Part shown: piece after piece, positions 8,966 to 16,682 of the stretch
Numbering within the stretch: position 1 is the stretch's first letter
Layout of the letters: the number at the start of each line of letters is the position of its first letter
Assembly: GCF_000740795.1 (NCBI RefSeq)
Contig: NZ_JGYG01000009.1
Coordinates: 1-64,000, forward strand
Direction of reading: 5' to 3'
Source: Haematobacter massiliensis
GTDB taxonomy: Bacteria > Pseudomonadota > Alphaproteobacteria > Rhodobacterales > Rhodobacteraceae
DNA length: 64,000 nucleotides
The notes under the pieces: model-generated
Database searches by the model: none
What the model was told of the DNA's origin: nothing
Seen by the model: only the letters and a program-made list of their open reading frames with translations
Position numbers and translations under genes: made by a program

Positions 8966-9943
8966 CTATCCGCCGCGGGCCGCGCGTGGGCTGGGCGGCG
9001 TGAGGTTGATTGTTTCATCCATGTCTGAGCGGCCCGGTTCCCCGGTTTGCCCTGTCATTGGGGCCAGTTCTCCCTCCGGTGGCGCCAGGACCGGCTCGCC
9101 CTGCAAAGCGGAGTCAGAAGATGCTTCCGCAATGGAAGCTGCGACGGAAGTGCCGGTTCCCGCCGCGATCCAGCCTTCCCCGCCTTTCCGAAAGACATGG
9201 GGCGGCGTGTAGGCGAAGCGGCCCGCCTCGTCCACGGCAAGGGCGGCGATCTCCACCCGGTCGCGGTCGATGTCGATCAGGTTGAAGCTGTTCTTCTCCC
9301 CGCGCAGGCGGGTGGACAGGACTGTCCCCGCCTGGACGAAAAGCACATGCGGATAATTGGTGAACGGAGCGATGTGGGTATTGTGGATATGCCCCGACAG
9401 CACGATATCCGCCCCTGCTTCGGCAAAGCCCTCGACGGCTTTTGACGCCCCCCGCATCACCGGTTTACGCGCCCCCGGAAGCTGTTCGAGCGGGTGGTGG
9501 AGCACAACGATACGCGCTGCATCGCCCGCCTCGACAAAGGCCTTTTTCGCGCGGCTCAACGCGTGTTTGGGCATTCTGCCCTGCTGCCACGCGAAACGGT
9601 TCACCGTGTTGACGCCCACCACCGCCATATCGTCGCTGCGGAACTCCGGCTCCAGCTCCCGGCTGATGAAACGGCGGTAGCGCTTCCACGGCATCAGGAA
9701 CCGCATGAAGGGATTGTCGAGCGGCGTGTCATGGTTGCCGGGAACCGAGAGCACCGGCCCGGACAAGCGGTTCAGGAAGGCACGCGCCTCCTCGAACTGC
9801 CACACGCGGGCGCGCTGGGTGAAATCGCCGGAGATTACCGTAAGGTCGGGTTTCAGGCCATTCACCGCTTCCACCAGCGGGGCGAACAGGGCGGGGTCTG
9901 TCCGGCCGAAATGCAGGTCGGAGAGATGGACTATGCGGCTCAT
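8966..9943 (-). CDS. Calcineurin-like metallophosphoesterase (CpdA/Icc-like)
   Basis: A 325-residue protein with all five blocks of the dinuclear metallophosphoesterase fold: DLHFG near residue 9, GDFTQR, GNHD, VVLHHP and GHIHN. Similarity in size and motif order is to class III 3',5'-cyclic nucleotide phosphodiesterases and related phosphatases, but substrate assignment by motif alone is unsafe. The last 70 or so residues are low-complexity, rich in Ala, Ser, Pro and Glu, and probably disordered. The gene overlaps the upstream lipid kinase gene by four bases, so the two are translationally coupled. Confidence 0.88.
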   Translation of the reverse strand: MSRIVHLSDLHFGRTDPALFAPLVEAVNGLKPDLTVISGDFTQRARVWQFEEARAFLNRLSGPVLSVPGNHDTPLDNPFMRFLMPWKRYRRFISRELEPEFRSDDMAVVGVNTVNRFAWQQGRMPKHALSRAKKAFVEAGDAARIVVLHHPLEQLPGARKPVMRGASKAVEGFAEAGADIVLSGHIHNTHIAPFTNYPHVLFVQAGTVLSTRLRGEKNSFNLIDIDRDRVEIAALAVDEAGRFAYTPPHVFRKGGEGWIAAGTGTSVAASIAEASSDSALQGEPVLAPPEGELAPMTGQTGEPGRSDMDETINLTPPSPRAARGG

Positions 9944-10878
9944 GCGGACACCTGATCTTCCGGGCTGGGTGTGACCACGCTGATCGCATCCTTCAGGATC
10001 TCGAAGCGCAGGGGGGCGCGCATCCTTGCCTTCTCACCGTCGAAGGCGACGAGAGGATTCTTCTGCGGCAGCTCCACCTCTATCTCCGCCGCGTCGATGA
10101 GCGTCACATCCCGACCAACCTGCAGCCGCTTGCTCACCAGCCGCCAGGCCAGACGGAACAATCCGGCGCGCCCCTCCGCCTTGGCCACATACATGGCGAA
10201 GCGGTCGCCGTTGATCGCCTCCGTCCCTTCCAGACCATAGCGCTCTATCTGATAAGCGGAGCGGGCGACGAACAGCAGCGGCGTACGGAAGTCCCTCCGC
10301 TCCCCATCCGCGAGAATGGACAGTCGCATGGGCCGCTGAAAGCCCAGAAAGGTCTTGATGACCGACCAGTGGGCCAGCAGCCGGTATCTCCCCCAACGCT
10401 CGTATACATCCTCGCGCTGCTTCAAGATGGATGGATAAATGCCAAGGCTCGCATTGTTCAGGAACACCTGTCCGTTCACAGTGGCGAGCGACATCTTTTC
10501 CGCCCGGCCGGCAAGTATCGCCTCCGCCGCCTCCTGCGGCTCCTGCGGCAATCCCAGCCCGCGCGCGAAGAAGTTGAACGTGCCGAGCGGCAATACCCCC
10601 ATCGCGGCCTTGCGGTCCCGCATCTCGGAGGCGACGGCCATGATCGTGCCATCGCCGCCAGCGGCCACGATCAGATCGCGCCCCTCGCCCTCCAGCTCAT
10701 CAATGAGATCGGCCATGCGGTCGGTTTCCGGGTCCCAATAGACCAAGCGCGCGGTGGGGCCGAAGACCTCCATCGCGTGCTCTACCGCCTCCTTCTCGCG
10801 CGAGTTCCGTCCCGATCCCGCATTCGCCACGACGCCGATGGCCTTCGCCTGCATTCCGTTTCCGTCCTCTTTAGCCAT
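9940..10878 (-). CDS. Diacylglycerol kinase catalytic-domain protein (YegS/DagK-like lipid kinase)
   Basis: A 312-residue protein with a DAGK catalytic domain: NAGSGRN near residue 20 and AAGGDGTIMAVASE (the GGDGT nucleotide-binding motif) near residue 77, followed by LPLGTFNFFARGLGLP. Such enzymes phosphorylate a lipid hydroxyl with ATP at the membrane face; the actual lipid is unknown. Two starts are possible. The ATG at 10878 has no good ribosome site. The ATG at 10854 (MQAKAIG) has GAGGA about ten bases upstream and may be the true one. The gene is coupled to the metallophosphoesterase by a four-base overlap, which suggests a joint role in phospholipid or phosphate-ester metabolism. Confidence 0.85.
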   Translation of the reverse strand: MAKEDGNGMQAKAIGVVANAGSGRNSREKEAVEHAMEVFGPTARLVYWDPETDRMADLIDELEGEGRDLIVAAGGDGTIMAVASEMRDRKAAMGVLPLGTFNFFARGLGLPQEPQEAAEAILAGRAEKMSLATVNGQVFLNNASLGIYPSILKQREDVYERWGRYRLLAHWSVIKTFLGFQRPMRLSILADGERRDFRTPLLFVARSAYQIERYGLEGTEAINGDRFAMYVAKAEGRAGLFRLAWRLVSKRLQVGRDVTLIDAAEIEVELPQKNPLVAFDGEKARMRAPLRFEILKDAISVVTPSPEDQVSA

Positions 10879-10923
10879 GAGCCAACGCAGAGCAGGCGCG
10901 CCGGTTGCATCCCCGGTGGAACT

Positions 10924-11874
10924 CTAGCCCAGAAGCACCCGCGCGACAGGAACGGGCAGCACGGGCACGGTCATGTCGAAGAGCCGCGCTCTCTGGCCTG
11001 CGACGCGGGCCACCGTCTCGAGAAGGGGGGCAGGGCCCATCAGGGGCAGCGGCGCTGCCCGCCCCTCTCCGCTCCTTGCAGTCAGCGCGTCGAGCCAGCC
11101 GGGAGCCGGGACTGCCCCCCGGTAAAGCCGCGCCGCCTCACCGGCCGGGCCAGGGGGCACCGGTGCGCCGCGCCGCTCCATCTCCACCATGTTGCGCCAG
11201 AGAAACATTGCCTCCTCCACCGCACGGATGGCCGTCTGGCATGGCTCCTGTCCAGCGGCGGAACCGATGGTGGGGCGGCCGTTGTTGCGGTCCGCTGTGC
11301 AGGCGATTGCCACGACGTGCTGCGGCCCTCCCGCCATCCAGAGCGACAGGCCGCGAAGCTGCCCATCGAGGTAGCTGCGGTAGCGCGCCAGTTCCGGCAG
11401 ATCGACGCGATGAAACGCGGAGCCGTCCCCTTCGGCCAGCCGCGCGAGGGCGAGGTGCTCCAGCGTCTCCAGGCAGGCGCGATCACCGGCATCCCCAAGA
11501 CCGTCGCCCGCCGCCGCCCCGCGGGAGGTAACGCCCCCACCCCCCGGTGCGCCGAGCGTCAACCGCGTGATCGGTTCATCCACCATAACGCCGCCGGCTG
11601 TGGCGAAGGGCATGAGACGGGTGGGCCTTGCGCCGGAATATTGCAGCGCATATCGCTCCGCCCCCTCCATCAGCGCCCGGAACGCCGCCTCCGCGCGAGT
11701 CGCCCCCGCGCCGGACGCCACGCGAGCCGCCAGCCCTTCAGGGGGCGCGCAACCTGCGGGTAACGCCAAGGCAACCACCGCAATGTGGAACGGCCAGTCG
11801 GGCGGCAGAGCGGGAAAATGCGGCGCCGAAAGCAAATCGCCCGAACAGGCGCGAGCAAGGTGTTTTTCCATCAT
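10924..11874 (-). CDS. YcaO-domain protein (possible azoline-forming cyclodehydratase)
   Basis: A 316-residue YcaO-family protein. YcaO enzymes use ATP to activate a peptide amide, classically cyclising Cys/Ser/Thr to azolines. The three ATP-binding blocks are visible: SGAGATRAEAAFRALMEGAERY (about residues 54-75), ACLETLEHLALARL (about 134-147) and GRPTIGSAAGQEP with AIRAVEEAMFLWRNM (about 198-230). The C-terminus is VPVLPVPVARVLLG, with spaced prolines as in cyclodehydratases. It is shorter than typical TOMM YcaO proteins of about 400 residues. It has no ThiF/E1-like partner here. It is divergent from the small Cys-ending protein at 11961, with 86 bases between them. Function as a RiPP enzyme is inference. 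Confidence 0.75.
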   Translation of the reverse strand: MMEKHLARACSGDLLSAPHFPALPPDWPFHIAVVALALPAGCAPPEGLAARVASGAGATRAEAAFRALMEGAERYALQYSGARPTRLMPFATAGGVMVDEPITRLTLGAPGGGGVTSRGAAAGDGLGDAGDRACLETLEHLALARLAEGDGSAFHRVDLPELARYRSYLDGQLRGLSLWMAGGPQHVVAIACTADRNNGRPTIGSAAGQEPCQTAIRAVEEAMFLWRNMVEMERRGAPVPPGPAGEAARLYRGAVPAPGWLDALTARSGEGRAAPLPLMGPAPLLETVARVAGQRARLFDMTVPVLPVPVARVLLG

Positions 11875-11960
11875 GCTTCCGGTTGCAAACCGTCGTTCTT
11901 CACAGGATTATCGCGAGACTGTGATTCAATCCATATGCATTGCCCCGGGGAGGGTATGGA

Positions 11961-12359
11961 ATGGCACGTCTCAAACTGAAAACCGGTGAAAGCTACAGAT
12001 CGGTCGGCGCGGCTCTGCTTGAGATGGCCGAGGCCGTCCGTCGAGACACGCCGGAACAGCGTTTTTCGCCCGACCGGGGCGTAGAGCTGTCGGAAAGGTT
12101 CAAGGCTCTTTTCGACGAACGTTTCGTCGATGGCCCGCCCACCCTGCTCAAGACCGGGGATGACGGGCCTGTCGAGGATGGTGTCCACCTCGTGCTGCAT
12201 TTCGACCGGACGGTGTCGGAGGGCGGCAAGACGATGCGGATCGTCAATGTCGCCGTTCCAGACTTCACCGGCAAGGGGCGGATCGACCGCGACACAGGGC
12301 TTTCCGGCATCGCGGAGGAGGCGATCGGCTTCGTCACGATCTGTGGCTGCGCGGGATAG
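11961..12359 (+). CDS. Small protein ending in GFVTICGCAG; candidate YcaO substrate (RiPP precursor-like)
   Basis: A 132-residue soluble protein with a well-spaced GGGGAGGG ribosome site before the ATG at 11961. The body is charged and has no signal peptide or membrane segment; a central part (DGVHLVLHFDRTV...MRIVNVAVPDF) looks like a folded beta-rich segment. The only two cysteines are in the last five residues (CGCAG), after a hydrophobic IGFVTI stretch. That resembles a leader-like domain with a short Cys-containing C-terminal core. I do not recognise the family with certainty; the idea that it resembles large TOMM precursors comes from the adjacent YcaO gene. The gene is followed after 12 bases by the regulator gene. 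Confidence 0.7.
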   Translation: MARLKLKTGESYRSVGAALLEMAEAVRRDTPEQRFSPDRGVELSERFKALFDERFVDGPPTLLKTGDDGPVEDGVHLVLHFDRTVSEGGKTMRIVNVAVPDFTGKGRIDRDTGLSGIAEEAIGFVTICGCAG

Positions 12360-12371
12360 AGCGCCGCCCGG

Positions 12372-14045
12372 ATGCTGCCCGCGAGCCACACTGTCGGCCC
12401 CCGCAGCCGTATCGCCATCGGGATGGCTGGCATCAGTGTCTTTGGTGCCTTCCGACTGACCGCACCGGACGGACAGGATGCGACCCCGCCAGGGAAGAGA
12501 GCGAAGGCGCTTCTCGCGATGCTGGCGCTCGCCCCCGGCGGGCGGCGGACCCGCGGGTGGTTGCAGGATCGGCTCTGGAGTGACCGCGATCCGGCGAAGG
12601 GCCGTGCCAGCCTGCGGCAGGAGTTGAGCGCACTCCGCCATCACCTTGTCCGTTACGGGCTGGAGATCATCTCCACCCCCGGTGATGATGTCGTCCTCCA
12701 TCTGGAGGCGCTGCGGGTGGATGCCTTCGTCTCTGTTCCCGCGCCGCATCTCGATCTGCTGGAAGGGATGGATCTCCCCGATCCGGAGTTCGAGACATGG
12801 CTGAGCGAGGAGCGGGCCCATTGGTACGGCAAGCTCGACGGGCACGCTGTACTGACCGCCCCGCCGCAGGCAGTGCCGCAAGGGCCCGAGCCGCCGCAGT
12901 TGGCGGCGCGGACCTTGTTTCCGCATCTTGCCATCGAACCTTTCGCGGTGATCGGGGGGGATGCGCAGCTTTCCTATCTCGCCAGCGGCCTGCGCGAGGA
13001 GCTGTCCACGGTCATCGGCGCGGTGGTGGGAACTTATCGGATCATCGACCCAAGCCTTGCCGGAGAGGATGTCGACTATCTCCTTCAGGGCAGCTTGCGC
13101 ATGGAGGGGGAGCTCATCCGCCTCAACGCACGTATCGTGGCCGCGCATGGTGGATCAATCGTCTGGAATGACCGCTTCGACCTTCGCGCCCTGAGTTTCG
13201 GCGCACAGGAGCGCCTGTCGCGACGCATCGTGGAAGCGATTCAGACGGCTCTGTCGGATGGTCGCTGGGCAGAGTACTGGGCCGGGTCCGAAACCGATAT
13301 CCGCGCCTGGGAGCTGTTTCAGAAGGGCCGGGTGCAGGAAAACTCCGTCAGCCGGACAGCGCTGGCGCGGGCAATGGAATTCTACCGTCAGGCCATCGCC
13401 ATCGACCCCTCGTTCCTGCAGGCACGCGTGTCGCTGGGCTTTTGTCTGCTCGATGGCCTGCGACTTGGCTGGCATGATAACCCGCGTGATGCCGAAGAGG
13501 GTGTCGCCCGCATCGTGGCCGAGATCTTCGTCCTGTCGCCGAGCCATTTGCACGGACGTGCGCTTCACGCCTTCTGGCTCTGTTCGCAGGGTCATTTCGA
13601 GGATGCGCTTGCGCGGATGACCGCCGTTGTCGCGGAATCGCCGGAAAGCCCGGAGATGCTCTCCTACCTCGCCGCGATCTTCGGCTATTGCGGCGATCTT
13701 GCGCATTCCATCGACCTCTACCGCCACGCCCTCACCCTCACCCCGCATCCGCCCGTCTGGATCCGCACCAATCTGATCCTTGACTGTCTGATGCTCGGGC
13801 GGAACGGCGTCGGCCCGCAGATCGATGAGGTTCTGGAAGGCGATCCCGGCAATATCCGCGCCCATATCTGCAAGACTGTGCATCTTATCCGGGCTGACAG
13901 GATGGGGGAGGCCCGTCAGGTGGCGGAGCGGATCCGCAGCCTGCAGCCGGGGTTTACCGCCGCGAACTGGCGGTCGCGGGCCTTCTTTCGAGACCCGTCC
14001 AACCATGACACCATCGCGGCGGATCTGGCCCGCGCCGGATTGTAG
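12372..14045 (+). CDS. Large transcriptional regulator: SARP/OmpR-type winged helix, TolB-N-like and TPR domains
   Basis: A 557-residue protein. Residues 20-110 form a winged-helix DNA-binding domain of the SARP/OmpR type (ISVFGAFRLT, then LLAMLALAPGGRRTRGWLQDRLW). About residues 185-275 resemble the region that precedes the TPRs in CadC/adenylate-cyclase-like regulators (LASGLREELSTVIG, LLQGSLRMEGELIRLNARIV, IVWNDRFDL). The C-terminal half is tetratricopeptide repeats (MEFYRQAIAIDPSFLQARVS, IDLYRHALTLTPHPP). It probably controls the divergent YcaO/small-protein promoter region. The start is uncertain: ATG 12372 is used, but ATG 12423 (MAGISVFG) fits the domain boundary better. Neither has a strong ribosome site. 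Confidence 0.8.
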   Translation: MLPASHTVGPRSRIAIGMAGISVFGAFRLTAPDGQDATPPGKRAKALLAMLALAPGGRRTRGWLQDRLWSDRDPAKGRASLRQELSALRHHLVRYGLEIISTPGDDVVLHLEALRVDAFVSVPAPHLDLLEGMDLPDPEFETWLSEERAHWYGKLDGHAVLTAPPQAVPQGPEPPQLAARTLFPHLAIEPFAVIGGDAQLSYLASGLREELSTVIGAVVGTYRIIDPSLAGEDVDYLLQGSLRMEGELIRLNARIVAAHGGSIVWNDRFDLRALSFGAQERLSRRIVEAIQTALSDGRWAEYWAGSETDIRAWELFQKGRVQENSVSRTALARAMEFYRQAIAIDPSFLQARVSLGFCLLDGLRLGWHDNPRDAEEGVARIVAEIFVLSPSHLHGRALHAFWLCSQGHFEDALARMTAVVAESPESPEMLSYLAAIFGYCGDLAHSIDLYRHALTLTPHPPVWIRTNLILDCLMLGRNGVGPQIDEVLEGDPGNIRAHICKTVHLIRADRMGEARQVAERIRSLQPGFTAANWRSRAFFRDPSNHDTIAADLARAGL

Positions 14046-14049
14046 CGGC

Positions 14050-15336
14050 TCAGGCGGCAAACCGGCGGGCCCGTTCGGTAAGCGCGAGGAAGGTATCCAC
14101 ATCCTCCGCGCTGTGATCGGCCATCGGGTGCAGTATCCAGCGGGCCCCGCCCTGCGGAACGATGGGATATTCCAGAAGGTTCACAACCGCGCCATTATAC
14201 AACACCTCCGCCGTCATCCGGCGCGCCACGGCGGCGGCACCGAGCAGGACGGGAATGGCGCTCCCCGGCTCGCCCAGCACGTTGTAGCCCTGTTTGGTGA
14301 GCCCCTGCCGGAAAGCCCGGCAGTTCCGCAGCAGGCAGCGCCGCCGCCAGTCTCCCTCCATACCGTCGATAAGGTCCAATGCGGCGAGGATCGCTGCCGC
14401 CTGAAGCGGTGAGATCGCCGAACTGCTCCAGTGGATAAGGCTGCTCTGGACGATCGCGGCCCGTAGCGCTGGATGGTTGCAGGCAAGGAAACCGCCATTT
14501 GAGGCGAAGGCGCGCGCAAAGGTTCCGCTGACCAGGTCAACCTCGCCCAGCACCCCCTGCCGGCCCAGCACCCCACGCCCGCCCGGGCCGGTGGAGCCGA
14601 GATCGAGCGCCGTATCGACGAGCAATGTCGCTTCATGCAGGCGGCACATCTCGCGCAGGGTGACAAGATCCGGCGACTGGCAGTCCGCATAGGACATGGC
14701 CTCCATCATCACCAGGATACCCGCATCAGGTTCCTGCGCCCGGATCTTCTCAAGATGCTCGAGGACCGAGGCAGGGGAGAGGTGATGCGCCAGATGCACC
14801 TTGCGGGTCGCGATCTCCGCCAGGTCGCGGAGGCCGGGAGCCGCAAGGCTGTCGAGGATGATATGGTCTCCCGGCTGCACGAGGGTACGGAAGAGCGCAT
14901 GAAGCGCATCCGCCCCCGTCGGGAACACCACCGCATCCCGCATGGACAGAAAGGTCGCCATCCGCTGCTCCAACGTGACGACGAGCGATGTGAGACCCAT
15001 CATGGCCGCAGACCCGCCGGAATGAATGCCGAAGCGCGCCGCAGCGTCCTGCGTCGCCGCCAGCACCCTGGGATGGGTGGAGATGTTCAGAGGGTCGAGC
15101 GAAGCGAGATTGACCCCCGAAAGCATCCGCCCCCGCCGGTCATGCGCGAGCGCCCGCGCACCAATCCGCACAGCATTCACCTTGCAGGCCGGATCGAAGC
15201 CGTCGCGGAGCCGTGTATCTAGCCAGTCGCACAGCGGTTGCCACCGCTCCAGCAGGTTCCGGTTGGTCGCATCGTGAAAATCGCTGGCAATGCCTGTCAG
15301 ACTGTCGGGTAGAAAGGGCGACATGATCTCACTCAC
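14050..15336 (-). CDS. Alpha-oxoamine-synthase-fold aminotransferase homologue lacking the PLP lysine
   Basis: A 428-residue protein with the whole fold of the KBL/BioF/serine-palmitoyltransferase group: HSGGSAAMMG, AVVFPTGADALHAL, a strand ending LLVDTALDLG and then DLVSGTFARAFASNGGF. In active members these stretches read DExNHAS, VDDAH and GTFSK(A/S)F. Here the His after the cofactor strand is replaced (DSLAAPG), DDAH is DTAL, and the Schiff-base lysine is Arg (GTFAR). The fold Asp is kept. It is therefore probably a catalytically dead or repurposed member. It is convergent with the regulator, with four bases between their stops. The partner or ligand is unknown. Confidence 0.82.
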   Translation of the reverse strand: MSEIMSPFLPDSLTGIASDFHDATNRNLLERWQPLCDWLDTRLRDGFDPACKVNAVRIGARALAHDRRGRMLSGVNLASLDPLNISTHPRVLAATQDAAARFGIHSGGSAAMMGLTSLVVTLEQRMATFLSMRDAVVFPTGADALHALFRTLVQPGDHIILDSLAAPGLRDLAEIATRKVHLAHHLSPASVLEHLEKIRAQEPDAGILVMMEAMSYADCQSPDLVTLREMCRLHEATLLVDTALDLGSTGPGGRGVLGRQGVLGEVDLVSGTFARAFASNGGFLACNHPALRAAIVQSSLIHWSSSAISPLQAAAILAALDLIDGMEGDWRRRCLLRNCRAFRQGLTKQGYNVLGEPGSAIPVLLGAAAVARRMTAEVLYNGAVVNLLEYPIVPQGGARWILHPMADHSAEDVDTFLALTERARRFAA

Positions 15337-15413
15337 CTCATCGTCTGGCCCGGGCGGGCGCGAGAGCAGTCCATGCAGTTCATTCTACACCTTTTTATTG
15401 GCGACGCGACAAC

Positions 15414-16163
15414 TCAACCCGTAAACCGCGCGCGCGTCTCGATGAAGCGATCGGCCCTGTACCGGGCATCATCTGCGGCACCCCCGCCGCCCAACCCGCC
15501 GGAGGAGGATGCAAGCTCTCCCCGCGCGGCCCAGAGGCGGACGAGCTGTTCGGAAGCTTCGAAATGCATCGCCTCTTCCATCTGAAAGGCCGCGCCCCAG
15601 TAGAACATGTGACGGGCAAAGATGGGCGCGATCTCCAGCAGTCCGCGCTGAACACAATCGTCGCCGCGCGTGTCTCCGATACCGTCGATCTTCAGGTCGA
15701 TGGCGATACCCCAGCTATGGTTGGACACCCCCCTGTCCCCGCGCGCCATCCGGCAGCAGAGCATCGCGGATGTGGAGAGGCGGCGATGCAGGTCGGCGTT
15801 GTGGAAGGCGACCTCCTCCATCACGCGGGTGAGCACCTTGAGGGCCGGGCGGAGACCCGTGGCCCGAAACGGCCCGAAATCCGCCGTGGCGATCAGCGAC
15901 AAGAAGGCCGGGTCGTCGGGCTCCTGCCCATGCTCTGAGAAGGACCGGCGCGGTGTGCCGATGAGCGCGAAATTGAGATCGTTGCCCGGCGGCCGCAAGC
16001 GACCGTTGACGGCAAAGCGATTTCCCCCCGCAACACATGAAAAAGGCACTGGTTCTGAAAAATATCCCATCGTCAAACCGCACCGACCCCCGCCGCCATC
16101 AGCGACAGGAACAGCTTTGGCACGCAGGCGTAAAACCAACGTAAAAGATACGACAGCTTTCAT
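15414..16163 (-). CDS. M15-family metallopeptidase (D-Ala-D-Ala carboxypeptidase-like)
   Basis: The protein carries the two zinc motifs of M15 peptidases: SNHSWGIAIDLKIDG (the SxHxxGxAxD pattern) and EEAMHFEASEQLVRLW (ExxH). A conserved GPFRATGLRPAL block precedes them. Such enzymes cleave peptidoglycan stem peptides or D-Ala dipeptides. The N-terminus is unsettled. ATG 16163 gives 249 residues, but its start (MKAVVSFTLVLRLRAK) is a poor signal peptide; ATG 16070 (MGYFSEPV) gives 218 residues; neither has a clear ribosome site. A better hydrophobic leader exists in another frame upstream, so a small frameshift near 16080-16130 is possible. It is divergent from the lysozyme-inhibitor gene. Confidence 0.78.
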   Translation of the reverse strand: MKAVVSFTLVLRLRAKAVPVADGGGGRCGLTMGYFSEPVPFSCVAGGNRFAVNGRLRPPGNDLNFALIGTPRRSFSEHGQEPDDPAFLSLIATADFGPFRATGLRPALKVLTRVMEEVAFHNADLHRRLSTSAMLCCRMARGDRGVSNHSWGIAIDLKIDGIGDTRGDDCVQRGLLEIAPIFARHMFYWGAAFQMEEAMHFEASEQLVRLWAARGELASSSGGLGGGGAADDARYRADRFIETRARFTG

Positions 16164-16224
16164 GCGCGGGTGGCCGGAACGGCGCCTCACACTACCTGTC
16201 ACGCAAGACAATATGGAGAGCACC

Positions 16225-16572
16225 ATGCAGAAAATCCTTTGCGCAGCAACGCTGTCGCTCCTCCTTCCCGCCCAGGGGATGGCGGCCGGCGATACGACAA
16301 TCACTCTCCCCGGCGTCAGCAGCACCCAGACGAAGCAGCAGTACAGCTGCGCGAACGGCACGACGCGGACGGTCCAGTATGTCAATGCGGGGCCGAATTC
16401 GCTCGCCATCATGACGATAGACGGTGAGCCCTTCATCTTGGTGAGCGTCGTTTCCGGATCGGGTGTGAGGTACACCGGAAACCGCTACCAATGGTTCACC
16501 AAGGGCGACGAGGCGGTGTTCAGCGATACGCTGGACGACAGCAAACCCTCCGTCGCCTGCACGGCAGGGTGA
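16225..16572 (+). CDS. MliC-family C-type lysozyme inhibitor
   Basis: A 115-residue secreted protein. MQKILCAATLSLLLPAQGMAAG is a Sec signal peptide without a lipobox at the cleavage site, so the mature protein should be periplasmic and soluble rather than a lipoprotein. The mature part shows the MliC pattern: YSCANGTTRTVQYVN, then VSGSGVRYTGNRYQWFTKGDEAVFSD, and a final Cys near the end (SVACTAG) that can pair with the first. MliC proteins bind and block C-type lysozyme. The ATG at 16225 is preferred over 16213 because GGAG lies at the right distance. It is divergent from an M15 peptidase gene, a cell-wall-related pairing. Confidence 0.88.
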   Translation: MQKILCAATLSLLLPAQGMAAGDTTITLPGVSSTQTKQQYSCANGTTRTVQYVNAGPNSLAIMTIDGEPFILVSVVSGSGVRYTGNRYQWFTKGDEAVFSDTLDDSKPSVACTAG

Positions 16573-16682
16573 AACGCCATTCTCCCACAGAGGTGTAAAA
16601 CGCATATCTCCTTGTCTGACTGACGCTTGAGAACGCGCGGCAGGGGAGTATTGTCGGGCCTGTCCAGTCCCGGAGGCCGAGA

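Noticed and set aside
8029-9018. Open frames with repeated HVARAGSA / SRARG peptides in array 2
   Set aside because: The repeats come from the 61-base units. 61 is not a multiple of three, so no frame keeps the repeat, which argues against a repeat protein.
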